64,000 bases of DNA, from positions 7,642,001 through 7,706,000 of the forward strand of contig NZ_CP085173.1 in the NCBI RefSeq assembly GCF_020616555.1. Reading direction: 5' to 3'. Shown here in pieces: positions 25,242 to 33,889 of the stretch. The DNA is from Streptomyces longhuiensis. Lineage in GTDB: Bacteria; Actinomycetota; Actinomycetes; Streptomycetales; Streptomycetaceae. Every line of letters begins with the position of its first letter. Position 1 is the stretch's first letter. The notes below the pieces were generated by a model, which was not told where the DNA came from, did not search any database, and saw nothing but the letters and a program-made list of their open reading frames with translations. The position numbers and the translations under genes are program-made.

Positions 25242-26143
25242 GCGCCGAGCGCACCACTGTCGACCCTGCGAGTGCCGACCTCGCGCGTCCCGAACTCGCC
25301 GACCCCGCGCGCCTCGGCCGGGACCGCACCCGCCTCGCCGCCGCCCGCACCCTGCTCTTCGTCCCGGGGCACCGCCCTGACCGGTTCGAGAAGGCGGCCG
25401 CGGCCGGGGCCGATGCCGTGATCATCGATCTGGAGGACGCCGTCGCGCCCGACGACAAGGACGCGGCCCGCCGGCACGCCGCCGACCGGCTCGCGCGGGG
25501 CAGGGACGTGGTGGTGCGGATCAACGCGCCCGGCACGCCCTGGTGGGACGCCGACCTGGACCTCGTCACCGCGTTCGGCTGTCCGGTGATGCTGCCCAAG
25601 GCCGAGGACCCCGACGTGATCGCACGGATCGCGGAGGTCTGCGCCGTGATCCCGCTCGTCGAGACGGCGGCGGGGATCGAGCGCGCCCTCGACGTGTGCT
25701 GCGCGCCCGGCGTCGTCCGCGCGGCCTTCGGCAGCGTCGACCTCGCCACCGAGCTGGGCGTGCGTCACGACGACACCCTGGCGCTGGCGTATGCGCGGTC
25801 CCGGCTGGTCATGGCGTGCGCCGCCGCCGGTGTCGCGCCCCCGCTGGACGGCGTGACCACCGCGCTCGACGACGCCGACGCCCTCGCGCAGGACATCCGG
25901 CACGCCCGACGGCTCGGCTTCGGAGGCAAACTGTGCATCCATCCGAGGCAACTCCAGGCGGTCGCCGAGGGGTTCGCGCCCTCGGACGAGGAGCTGGCCT
26001 GGGCCAGGAAGGTGCTCGACGTGGGCGAAGCGGTGTCGGCCGTCGACGGGGTGATGGTCGACAAGCCGGTGCAGGAGCGGGCGCGGCGGCTGCTCGGGGT
26101 GGAGCTCACCACCGGCCCTGCGGGCGCGTCCGCGTCCGCGTAG
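25238..26143 (+). CDS. CitE-like CoA-ester lyase (HpcH/HpaI family)
   Basis: This 301-residue TIM-barrel lyase should split a beta-hydroxyacyl-CoA. The metal-binding acidic residues lie in VIIDLEDAVAP, PLVETAAGI and FGSVDLATELG, and KLCIHPRQ is the C-terminal signature. Stand-alone CitE-like proteins act as malyl-, methylmalyl- or citramalyl-CoA lyases. The GTG start overlaps the hydratase stop (GTGA). Coupled directly to an HTD2-type hydratase, cleavage of citramalyl-CoA to pyruvate and acetyl-CoA is the most attractive reaction. This is inferred from gene order. Confidence 0.88.
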   Translation: MSAERTTVDPASADLARPELADPARLGRDRTRLAAARTLLFVPGHRPDRFEKAAAAGADAVIIDLEDAVAPDDKDAARRHAADRLARGRDVVVRINAPGTPWWDADLDLVTAFGCPVMLPKAEDPDVIARIAEVCAVIPLVETAAGIERALDVCCAPGVVRAAFGSVDLATELGVRHDDTLALAYARSRLVMACAAAGVAPPLDGVTTALDDADALAQDIRHARRLGFGGKLCIHPRQLQAVAEGFAPSDEELAWARKVLDVGEAVSAVDGVMVDKPVQERARRLLGVELTTGPAGASASA

Positions 26144-26172
26144 AACGGAGGAACGGGACGCGCGCGGCGATG

Positions 26173-26646
26173 TCACGTCGCCGGCAAGTCCCGGAGCCCG
26201 TCGGCGAACCCGTCGACCAGGTCGACGAGCGCCGCCACCGCCGGATCGGTGTCGTCCGCCCGCGACGCGAGGCCCAGCGGGAGCGCCGGGGCGTCGAGCA
26301 CCGGGACCAGCGTCACCCCCGGCACCGCCAGATGCCCGGCGGAGTCCGGAGTGAGCCCGCTCCCGACGCTCGCCGCCACCAGGGAGAGCAGGGTGTGCGT
26401 GTCGGGCGCGTCCTGGACGATGCGCGGGGTAGCGCCCTGCGCCAGGAACGCCGACAGCACGAGGTCCCGCACGATCGACCCCCGGCCGGCCGGATAGCTG
26501 ACGAAGGGCACGCCCCGCCGATCGGCGAGGGTCAGCGACTCCCGTGCGGCGAGCGGGTGTTCGGAGGGCACGGCCGCGACCAGCGGATGCCGCAGCAGCT
26601 CCCGCACCCGCAGCCCGGCGTCCGGCAGCGGGAGCCGTACCACCCT
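26173..26646 (-). pseudogene. LysR-type regulator, 3' half only
   Basis: The frame ending at 26173 reads as the second half of a LysR effector domain: LRVRELLRHPLVAAVPSEHP, then SYPAGRGSIVRDLV, SVGSGLTPDSAG and LPLGLASRADD. The N-terminal helix-turn-helix and first effector subdomain (about 150 residues) are missing. Coding character stops near 26646, where unrelated A/T-richer sequence and a plus-strand membrane ORF begin. A deletion or rearrangement probably removed the 5' half. It cannot bind DNA as it stands. Confidence 0.75.
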
Positions 26647-26671
26647 CGGCGATTGTTCTCGGGAAACTCTT

Positions 26672-26806
26672 GTGTCCGTCGTGGCCTTCGCCGTCCTGAT
26701 GGTGCTGCTCTCGCTCTTCGGTGCCCGCGCCCTGCTCGCACGCCGCGGGAGCCGAGGAGTGGGACGCCGTGACGGTGGACGATACGCAACAGCCGGCCGG
26801 ATCTGA
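26672..26806 (+). CDS. Small membrane protein or C-terminal fragment of a transporter
   Basis: GTG 26672 opens a 44-residue frame that starts with one transmembrane helix (VSVVAFAVLMVLLSLFG) followed by a basic tail (ARALLARRGSRG). Codon bias is good in the first 30 codons. GGGAA lies about 9 bases before the GTG. Because it adjoins the point where the LysR gene is cut, it may equally be the last helix of a transporter truncated by the same event. Function unknown. Confidence 0.35.
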   Translation: MSVVAFAVLMVLLSLFGARALLARRGSRGVGRRDGGRYATAGRI

Positions 26807-26841
26807 CGGTCTGCGCTCTGACGATCTGCGCTCTGACGGTC
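26802..26841 (+). repeat. 15-bp tandem repeat
   Basis: TCTGACGGTCTGCGC at 26802, a copy with one change at 26817, and a 10-base partial copy at 26832 run head to tail upstream of the acyl-CoA dehydrogenase operon. Confidence 0.75.
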
Positions 26842-26846
26842 AAGAT

Positions 26847-26863
26847 TTTGATGGTCAGTCAAA
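26847..26863. promoter_or_regulatory. Inverted repeat, possible operator of the thiolase/DUF35 operon
   Basis: TTTGA-TGGTCAG-TCAAA has perfect 5-base arms in the most A/T-rich part of the leader, about 60 bases upstream of the acyl-CoA dehydrogenase ATG. It resembles a TetR-type site, but no intact regulator lies next to it. Confidence 0.45.
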
Positions 26864-26870
26864 TATCGAT

Positions 26871-26908
26871 CCCGACAACCCCCGACACCCCCCGACACAC
26901 CCCCCGAC
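26871..26908 (+). repeat. CCCGACA tandem repeats in the 5' leader
   Basis: CCCGACA occurs four times at 26871, 26881, 26891 and 26903 in C-rich sequence just before the ribosome site (AAGGGAG) of the acyl-CoA dehydrogenase gene. Confidence 0.7.
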
Positions 26909-26923
26909 ACAAGGGAGACAGCC

Positions 26924-28072
26924 ATGGACTCCGATGTCTTCGAGGACATCCTGCGCACCGTGAAGGGCTTCGTCCGCGGTGAAGTCGTGCCGCTGGAGGA
27001 GGAGATCGAGCAGAGCGACGCCATACCCGAGCGGCTGCGGCGCGGCGCCGCCGACATGGGCCTGTTCGGCTGGGCGCTGCCCGAGGAGTACGGCGGGCTC
27101 GGCCTCGACATGCGCCAGGACGTGCGCCTCGCCATCGAACTCGGCTGGACCACACCGGCGTTCCGGTCCATGCTCGGCACCAACAACGGCATCGCGGGCA
27201 AGGCCCTGGTCAACTTCGGCACGCCCGAGCAGCAGAAGCGCTGGCTGCCCGCGCTCGCCGCCGGCTCCGCCGTCGCCTCGTTCGCCCTCACCGAGGACGG
27301 CGCGGGCTCCGACCCCAGCGGTGTACGCACCCGCGCCGTCCGCGAGGGCGACGGCTGGGTCCTGTCCGGCGCCAAGCGGTTCATCACCAACGCCGACCAC
27401 GCCGACCTGTTCGTCGTCTTCGCGCGGACCGACCCCGACGCCGAGGCCCACCGAGGGATCTCCGCCTTCCTCGTGGAGAGCACGGCACCGGGCGTACGGG
27501 TCGGACCGCCGGACCGCAAGATGGGCCAGCGCGGCGCCCACACCGCACCGGTCTACTTCGACGACGCGCGGGTCCCCGCCGACGCCGTGCTCGGCGGCGA
27601 GCCCGGCACCGGATTCCGCGCCGCGATGGCCTCCCTCACTCGCGGCCGCCTGCACATCGCGGCCCTGTGCGTCGGCCTCGCGGCCCGCGCGCTCGACGAA
27701 GCCGTGCGCTACGCCGCCACCGCCGAGCAGGGCGGCGAGTCCATCGGCCGCTTCCAGCTCGTCCAGGAACTCCTCGCCGAGTCGCACGCCGAACTCCTCG
27801 CGGGCCGCTCTCTGGTGCTCGCCGCCGCCGAGGCGTTCGACGCGGGCACCGACACCCGCATGGGACCCTCCAGCGCCAAGCTGTTCTGCAGCGAGATGGT
27901 GTGCAGGGTCGTCGACCGCGCCGTCCAGGTGCACGGCGGCAGCGGCTACATGAGCGACTCGACCGTCGAGCGCCTCTACCGTGACGCGCGCCTCTTCCGG
28001 ATCTACGAGGGCACCAGCGAGATCCAGAAACTCATCATCGGCAAGGGGCTGCTGCGGGAGGCCGGGGCATGA
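26924..28072 (+). CDS. Acyl-CoA dehydrogenase (thiolase/DUF35 operon)
   Basis: This 382-residue FAD acyl-CoA dehydrogenase has FALTEDGAGSDPSG, KRFITNADHAD, VHGGSGYMSDSTVERLYRD and the catalytic Glu near residue 362 in YEGTSEIQ. It starts at ATG 26924 after AAGGGAGACAG and opens a four-gene operon whose members overlap by four bases each. It differs clearly from the dehydrogenase at 19059. It would desaturate the acyl-CoA made by the ligase encoded next. Confidence 0.93.
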   Translation: MDSDVFEDILRTVKGFVRGEVVPLEEEIEQSDAIPERLRRGAADMGLFGWALPEEYGGLGLDMRQDVRLAIELGWTTPAFRSMLGTNNGIAGKALVNFGTPEQQKRWLPALAAGSAVASFALTEDGAGSDPSGVRTRAVREGDGWVLSGAKRFITNADHADLFVVFARTDPDAEAHRGISAFLVESTAPGVRVGPPDRKMGQRGAHTAPVYFDDARVPADAVLGGEPGTGFRAAMASLTRGRLHIAALCVGLAARALDEAVRYAATAEQGGESIGRFQLVQELLAESHAELLAGRSLVLAAAEAFDAGTDTRMGPSSAKLFCSEMVCRVVDRAVQVHGGSGYMSDSTVERLYRDARLFRIYEGTSEIQKLIIGKGLLREAGA

Positions 28073-30222
28073 GCGCGCGACCGTCCCGCACGGACCTCGT
28101 CGACACCCTGCTCCACCCCCGCTCGATCGCCGTCCTCGGCGCCTCCGACAACCCCCGAAAGCTGTCGGGGCGCCCCATCGACTACCTCAAGCGCTTCGGA
28201 TACGCGGGACGCATCCTGCCCGTGAACTCCCGCCGCGCCACGGTCCAGGGCCTGCCCGCCCACCCGACCCTCGACGCGATCGACGGCGACATCGACCTCG
28301 CGATGGTCATGCTCGACGCCGCCCACGCGGCCGACGGCATCCGGGCGTGCGGCCGCCGCGGCATCAAGGTGGCGATCGTCGCCGCCGCCGGATACGCCGA
28401 GACCGGCGAACAAGGCGCCTTGCTGCAAGGGGAGTTGAAGGCCGCAGCGGAGGAGAGCGGCGTCCGCGTGCTCGGGCCCAACTGCCTCGGCCTCATCAGC
28501 GTCCACGACCGGGCCGTGCCCACCTTCACGTCGGCGCTCGACGAGAACATCGAACTGCGCCCGGGCCCCGTCGCGTTCGTCAGCCAGAGCGGCGCCTTCG
28601 GCTCGTTCATCTTCAGTGAGGCCCGCCAGTACGGCATCGGCCTCGCCCACTACGTCAACACCGGCAACGAGGTCGACATCTCGGTGTCCGAACTCCTCGG
28701 CGCGTTCGCCGCGACCGACGAGTCGAAGGTCCTGCTCGCCTACCTCGAAGGCGTCAGCGACGGCCCAGGACTCCTCGACGCGGCCCGCGCCGCGCACGCG
28801 GCCGACAAACCCGTCATCGCCGTGAAGGTGGGCCGCTCCGCCGCCGGTGCCCGCGCCGCCCGGTCGCACACCGCGTCACTGGCCGGCGAGGACCGCGTCT
28901 TCGACGGCGCGGCACGGCAGTTCGGCCTCACGCGCGTGAGCGGCGTCGAACCCATGCTGGACGCCGCCCAGATCTTCGCCACCGGCCGCCGCACCAGGGG
29001 CCGCCGCCTCACCACCCTCTCCCTGTCGGGCGGCGCCGGAGTCCTCATGGCCGACGAGGCCGTCACCCACGGCATCGCCGTCGACACCTGGGACGAGGAG
29101 TGGCAGCGGCGCATGGCCGACGTCATCCCCCCGTTCGGCTCGCCCCGCAACCCCGTCGACCTGACCGCCGCACTGGTCAGCGAACCCGACATGCTGCGCC
29201 GCGCCCTCGACGTCGCCCTCGAACACCCCGGAACCGACATGATCGGCGTGCTGCTCGGCAACGCCGACGGCGACATCGACGAGCTGACCGACGCCATCGC
29301 GAAGGCGCACGGCTCCACCGACCAGCCGCTCGTCGTCGTCTGGACCGGCGGCAACGGCAGGGCGCGGCAACGGCTCCGCGAGCTGGGCGTGCCCTGCTAC
29401 AGCGACCCGGGCCGGGCCGCCGCGGCCCTCGGGCACCTCGCCGACTTCAGCCTCCGCCCGCCCCTTCCGACGGGCGCACGCCCCACGGGCACCGACCCGC
29501 GGGCCGCCCGCGCGATCATCGACGAGGCCCGCGCGCAGGGCCGTACCCGGCTCGACGAGCACGAGTCCGCCCGGCTCATCGCCGCCTACGGACTCCACTC
29601 CGCGCAGGCTCGCACCGCGCGCGACCCCGAGGAAGCCGTACGCGCGGCGGCGGACCTCGAAGGGCCCCTGGCCGTCAAACTGCTGTCGGCCGACGTCGCC
29701 CACAAGAGCGACATGGGGGGCGTGCGGCTCGGCCTGACCACGCCGGACGGCGTGCGCGACGCCGCGCGGGACGTCCTCGCCGCCGCGGCCCGCGAGGGCG
29801 TCGGCGACGCGCGGCTCCTCGTGCAGCGCATGGCGGGCGGCGACCGCACCGAGCTGATCCTCGGCATCCAGCGCGACGCCGCGTTCGGGCCCGTCGTGGT
29901 CGCCGGGTTCGGCGGCGTCCTCGTCGACGTACTCGACGACAGCCAGGTCGCCGTGGCCCCCGTCGACCACGCGGGGGCGGTGCGCATGCTGCGCTCGCTG
30001 CGCGCGGCGCGGGTCCTCGACGGGGTGCGCGGCGCGCCCCCGCGCGACGTCGACGCCGTGGCGGACGCGCTCGTCCGCCTGTCCTGGCTCGCCACCGACC
30101 TCGCCGACGACCTCCTCGAACTCGACGTGAACCCGCTGCTGTGCGGCCCGGCCGGCGACGGCGCCGTCGCCGTGGACTGCCTCGCCCTGCTGAGCGCCCC
30201 TTCGGAACAGGACGCACGATGA
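28069..30222 (+). CDS. NDP-forming acyl-CoA synthetase (acetate-CoA ligase family), fused
   Basis: This 717-residue protein fuses a SucD-like half (CoA-binding HPRSIAVLGASDNPRKLSG, GPNCLGLIS, VSQSGAFGSF and the phospho-His in ARSHTASLAGE) to a C-terminal ATP-grasp half (GPLAVKLLSADVAHKSDMGG, GFGGVLVDVLDDSQVAVAP, ELDVNPLL). It activates a carboxylic acid with ATP and CoA, releasing ADP and phosphate. ATG 28069 overlaps the dehydrogenase stop (ATGA). It probably supplies the acyl-CoA for this operon; the acid is not identifiable from sequence. Confidence 0.92.
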   Translation: MSARPSRTDLVDTLLHPRSIAVLGASDNPRKLSGRPIDYLKRFGYAGRILPVNSRRATVQGLPAHPTLDAIDGDIDLAMVMLDAAHAADGIRACGRRGIKVAIVAAAGYAETGEQGALLQGELKAAAEESGVRVLGPNCLGLISVHDRAVPTFTSALDENIELRPGPVAFVSQSGAFGSFIFSEARQYGIGLAHYVNTGNEVDISVSELLGAFAATDESKVLLAYLEGVSDGPGLLDAARAAHAADKPVIAVKVGRSAAGARAARSHTASLAGEDRVFDGAARQFGLTRVSGVEPMLDAAQIFATGRRTRGRRLTTLSLSGGAGVLMADEAVTHGIAVDTWDEEWQRRMADVIPPFGSPRNPVDLTAALVSEPDMLRRALDVALEHPGTDMIGVLLGNADGDIDELTDAIAKAHGSTDQPLVVVWTGGNGRARQRLRELGVPCYSDPGRAAAALGHLADFSLRPPLPTGARPTGTDPRAARAIIDEARAQGRTRLDEHESARLIAAYGLHSAQARTARDPEEAVRAAADLEGPLAVKLLSADVAHKSDMGGVRLGLTTPDGVRDAARDVLAAAAREGVGDARLLVQRMAGGDRTELILGIQRDAAFGPVVVAGFGGVLVDVLDDSQVAVAPVDHAGAVRMLRSLRAARVLDGVRGAPPRDVDAVADALVRLSWLATDLADDLLELDVNPLLCGPAGDGAVAVDCLALLSAPSEQDAR

Positions 30223-30620
30223 ACCCACTCGCCCCCCGTGAAGACACCGTGACACCGGAACACCGGTCTCCGGCCCTCGCCCACCGCGCCGGCCTCAGCC
30301 GCGGCGAACTGCGCTACCAGCGCTGCGCGCACTGCGCGGCAGCCGTCTTCCCGCCCCGCACCCTCTGCCCCGACTGCGGCACGCAGAAGCTGAGCTGGGA
30401 ACGCAGCACCGGTCACGGCACCGTGTACGCGACCACCGTCGTGCGCGGCCGCGACGGCGCGCACAACGTCGTGCTCGTCGACCTCGACGACGGCTTCCGC
30501 ATGATGTCGCGGGTCGAGGGGCCCGCTCCGGAGGACGTCGCGATCGGCGACCGTGTCCGGTTCCGTACGACAGCGGACGGCGAGACCGCCGTCTTCGAGC
30601 CGAAGGAGGACGCCCGATGA
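30219..30620 (+). CDS. DUF35 OB-fold / zinc-ribbon acyl-CoA-binding protein
   Basis: This 133-residue protein has an N-terminal rubredoxin-like zinc ribbon (CAHC and CPDC) and a C-terminal OB fold (GTVYATTVV, VVLVDLDDG, IGDRVRF). Members partner a thiolase-fold protein encoded next to them; in steroid side-chain degradation the DUF35 domain binds the acyl-CoA and the thiolase-like Ltp2 performs aldol cleavage. It overlaps both neighbours by four bases (ATGA on each side), as expected for a complex made in equal amounts. Confidence 0.9.
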   Translation: MNPLAPREDTVTPEHRSPALAHRAGLSRGELRYQRCAHCAAAVFPPRTLCPDCGTQKLSWERSTGHGTVYATTVVRGRDGAHNVVLVDLDDGFRMMSRVEGPAPEDVAIGDRVRFRTTADGETAVFEPKEDAR

Positions 30621-31774
30621 CACAGTCGCTGCGTGGCAGCGCCGCCGTCGTCGGCGTGGCCGAGTCCGACCTCGGTGAGGTCGCCCCCGGTCTGACCCAC
30701 CTCGACCTCGTCGGCCAGGCCACCGCCCGCGCCCTCGAGGACGCGGGCATCGCCAAGTCGGAGGTCGACGGCCTGTTCACCGCCTCGTCGTACCTGCCGA
30801 TGGCCGCCATGGACACCGCCGAGTACCTCGGCATCCGCCCCCGCCACCTCGACGGCACCAACATCGGCGGCAGCTCCTTCGTCTCCCACCTCCTGCACGC
30901 GTCCGCCGCGATCGAACAGGGCCTGTGCGCGACCGCGCTGATCGTGTACGGCAGCACGCAGCGCTCCGACGGCGGCCGACTCGTCTCCCCGACCAGGCCG
31001 GACCCGTACGAGGAGCCGTACGGCCCCCGCTACCCGCTGAGCATGTACGCGCTCGCGACCTCGCGGCACATGTACGAGTACGGGACCACGCGCGAGCAAC
31101 TGGCCGATGTGGCCGTCGCGGCGCGGGCGTGGGCGCAGCTCAACCCGGCCGCCTTCGAACGCAAGCCGCTCACCCGCGAGGACGTCCTCGGCTCCCGCAT
31201 GATCAGCGACCCGCTGACCGTACGGGACTGCTGCCTCGTCACCGACGGCGGCGGCGCCCTCGTCGTCACCTCGGCCGAGCGGGCCCGCGACCTGGCCGCC
31301 GAGCCCGCCTATCTGCTCGGCGGGGGCGAGGCCACCTGGCACCGCAACATCTCGCGGATGCCCGACCTCACGGTGACGGCGGCGACCGAGTCCGGACGCC
31401 GCGCCTTCGAGATGGCTGGACTCACCCCGGGCGACGTGGACGTCGTCGAGCTGTACGACGCGTTCACCATCAACCCCGTCCTGTTCCTGGAGGACCTCGG
31501 GTTCTGCGCCAAGGGGGAGGGCGGTCCCTTCGTCGCCGACGGCGGCATCGCGCCCGGCGGCAGGCTCCCCGTCAACACCAACGGCGGCGGCCTGTCGTAC
31601 GGCCACCCCGGCATGTACGGCATCTTCACCGTCATCGAGGCCGTACGCCAACTGCGTGGCGCCTGCGACGAACGCCAGGTCGACGGGGCCCGCGTCGCCC
31701 TCGCCCACGGCAACGGAGGCGTGCTCTCCAGCCAGGTCACCGCGCTGCTCGGCACCGCCGAAGCCCTCAACTGA
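30617..31774 (+). CDS. Thiolase-fold protein lacking the nucleophilic Cys, probable aldolase subunit
   Basis: This 385-residue protein belongs to the SCP-x/Ltp2 branch of the thiolase superfamily. Where true thiolases have a nucleophilic Cys in the first half, this one reads TNIGGSSFVSH, so thiolysis is unlikely. It keeps VDVVELYDAFTINPV and the C-terminal NTNGGGLSYGHPGMYG, with tyrosines of the kind used by Ltp2-type retro-aldolases. It follows the DUF35 gene with a four-base overlap. I infer a DUF35-dependent aldolase that cleaves a 3-hydroxyacyl-CoA whose beta carbon cannot be oxidised. The alternative is an inactive or scaffold thiolase. Confidence 0.85.
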   Translation: MTQSLRGSAAVVGVAESDLGEVAPGLTHLDLVGQATARALEDAGIAKSEVDGLFTASSYLPMAAMDTAEYLGIRPRHLDGTNIGGSSFVSHLLHASAAIEQGLCATALIVYGSTQRSDGGRLVSPTRPDPYEEPYGPRYPLSMYALATSRHMYEYGTTREQLADVAVAARAWAQLNPAAFERKPLTREDVLGSRMISDPLTVRDCCLVTDGGGALVVTSAERARDLAAEPAYLLGGGEATWHRNISRMPDLTVTAATESGRRAFEMAGLTPGDVDVVELYDAFTINPVLFLEDLGFCAKGEGGPFVADGGIAPGGRLPVNTNGGGLSYGHPGMYGIFTVIEAVRQLRGACDERQVDGARVALAHGNGGVLSSQVTALLGTAEALN

Positions 31775-31847
31775 CGTATCCGACACACGCCATACCCGGG
31801 TGAGGGTGGGGCGATCGAGCCGTGGTCGACGCGTGACGCGGGCAAGG

Positions 31848-33737
31848 TCAGCGGCGTCCGAACGGCTCCCGCGCGAAGGACGCCGCCGCGCGGGGCGTGT
31901 ACAGCCGCTCCACGTCCTGCGCGTACGCGGCGAGGATCGCGCTCCTGCGCAGCTTCAGCGACGGTGTGAGCAGGCCCGTGTCCGGGGTGAACTCGCCCGG
32001 CAGGATGCGGAATTCACGGATCGACTCCGCCCGCGAGACCCGGGTGTTCGCCCGCGAGACGGCACGCTGGATCTGGGCGCGCAGCTCCTCGTCGTCGGTC
32101 AGCGTGCCCGGCTCGGCGGGGGTCCTGCCCTTGAGACGCTGCCAGTGGTGCAGGGCCTGCGGGTCGAGGGTGATGAGCGCGGCCACGTACGGCCTGTTGT
32201 CGCCGACGACCACGCACTGCGAGATCAGCGGGTGGCCGCGCAGCTCCTCCTCCAGGACCAGCGGCGACATGCTTTTGCCGCCGCTGGTGATGATGACGTC
32301 CTTCTTGCGGCCGGTGATGACGAGATAGCCGTCGTCGAGATGCCCGAGGTCGCCGGTCGCGAACCAGTCGCCCTGCAGCGCCGTCCCGGTCGCCTGGGGG
32401 TTGTTGAGATAGCCGCTGAACACGACGTCGCCGCGCACCCAGATCTCGCCGTCGCGCGCGATGTGCACGGAACACCCGGGAAGCGGCCGGCCGACCGTGC
32501 CGAAGCGGACCGCGCCGACCGGCTGCGCTGTCACCGCCGCCGTGGTCTCCGTCAGGCCGTAACCGTCGTAGACCGTGATGCCGGCGCCCGCGAAGAACAG
32601 ACCCGTCTGGCGGGACAGCGGCGAACCGCCCGACACCGCGTGCCGCACCCGCCCGCCGAGGACCGCGCGCAGCTTCGCGTACACCAGCCGCTCGTACACC
32701 GCGTGCCGCAGCCTGAGCCGCGGCCCCGGTCCCTGGCCGCGGCCGAGCGACTGCCGCTCCGCCGCCTCCGCGTACCGCGCCGCGACCTGCGCCGCCCTGC
32801 GGAACAGCGTGCCGTGGCCCGCCTCCTGCGCGGCCGCACGGGACCTGGCGAGGACCGTCTCGAAGATGTACGGGACCCCGAACAGGAACGTGGGCCGGAA
32901 CGACGCGAGCGCGGGCAGGAGGCTCTCGGGGGAGAGGTCGGGCTGGTGCGCCACGTGCACACCGCCCCGCACCGAACCGACGACGACCATCAGGCCGTAG
33001 CAGTGGGACAGCGGCAGGAACGCGAGCAGCGACGGGGGTTCGCCGGGAACCTCCAGGAGACTGCTCCAGCCGGCCAGCAGGTTGTCGCACTCGGACGCGA
33101 GGTTCGCGTGCGTGATGACACAGCCCTTGGGGCGGCCCGTCGTGCCGGACGTGTAGCAGATGGCCGCCGGGTTCCCCGGGGCGACGGCCGCGCGCTGCCG
33201 GTGCACGTCCTCGTCGGCCACGCTCATCCCGTCGTCCTCGAGCGCCGCCACGCAGCCGCTGTCGAGCTGCCAGATCCGGGTGAGCGCCGTCTGCGAGCCG
33301 TACGCGGCGGCCACGGTCATCGCGTGGTTCTCGTTCTCCACGACGATCCCCGTGGCGCCGGTGTCCTGGAGGATCCACCGGACCTGCTCCACGGACGACG
33401 TGGGGTACACGGGGACGACCTCGGCGCCGACGGTCCACAGTGCGTACGCGAGGAGCGTCCACTCGTAGCGGGTACGGGACATGAGGGCCACGCGGTCACC
33501 GAGCCGGATCCCGTTCGCGAGGAAACCGCGTGCGGCCGCGAGCACGTCGTCGCGGAACTCGGCCGCGGTGACGGGAATCCAGGGGATGTCGCGGCGGGCG
33601 CCGCCGACCCTGCCGTGGTCGCCCGGGCGGGAGAACTGGAGGCGCCGCGGGTCGCGCTCGGCGGTCTCGAACACGGAGTCGGCGAGCCCGCCCGAACGCA
33701 GTGGCTCGACGAGGCGCTGGACGGTGAACTCGTGCAC
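31848..33737 (-). CDS. AMP-forming long-chain acyl-CoA synthetase
   Basis: This 629-residue ANL-superfamily ligase contains YTSGTTGRPKGC (ATP loop), LPLSHCYG, YGLTETTAA, the hinge-region WFATGDLGHLDDGYL and GRKKDVIITSGGKSMSP. It makes acyl-AMP and then acyl-CoA from a fatty acid. GTG 33737 follows AAGGGGACCC. It is monocistronic and converges on the thiolase-like gene, with a 73-base gap. Confidence 0.93.
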   Translation of the reverse strand: MHEFTVQRLVEPLRSGGLADSVFETAERDPRRLQFSRPGDHGRVGGARRDIPWIPVTAAEFRDDVLAAARGFLANGIRLGDRVALMSRTRYEWTLLAYALWTVGAEVVPVYPTSSVEQVRWILQDTGATGIVVENENHAMTVAAAYGSQTALTRIWQLDSGCVAALEDDGMSVADEDVHRQRAAVAPGNPAAICYTSGTTGRPKGCVITHANLASECDNLLAGWSSLLEVPGEPPSLLAFLPLSHCYGLMVVVGSVRGGVHVAHQPDLSPESLLPALASFRPTFLFGVPYIFETVLARSRAAAQEAGHGTLFRRAAQVAARYAEAAERQSLGRGQGPGPRLRLRHAVYERLVYAKLRAVLGGRVRHAVSGGSPLSRQTGLFFAGAGITVYDGYGLTETTAAVTAQPVGAVRFGTVGRPLPGCSVHIARDGEIWVRGDVVFSGYLNNPQATGTALQGDWFATGDLGHLDDGYLVITGRKKDVIITSGGKSMSPLVLEEELRGHPLISQCVVVGDNRPYVAALITLDPQALHHWQRLKGRTPAEPGTLTDDEELRAQIQRAVSRANTRVSRAESIREFRILPGEFTPDTGLLTPSLKLRRSAILAAYAQDVERLYTPRAAASFAREPFGRR

Positions 33738-33889
33738 GGGTCCCCTTCCGTGGCGGCGGACCAGGACTAAACCATTGGCAGCGCAAGCTACCCCGCCGCG
33801 CGGGTTGTGCCTAGGGCTTTCCGTCCGGATCATGCCGGGCTCGCGGGGTACCGGCCGGGCCGGGCGGTGCGCCGACCGCCGCGCCGCCG

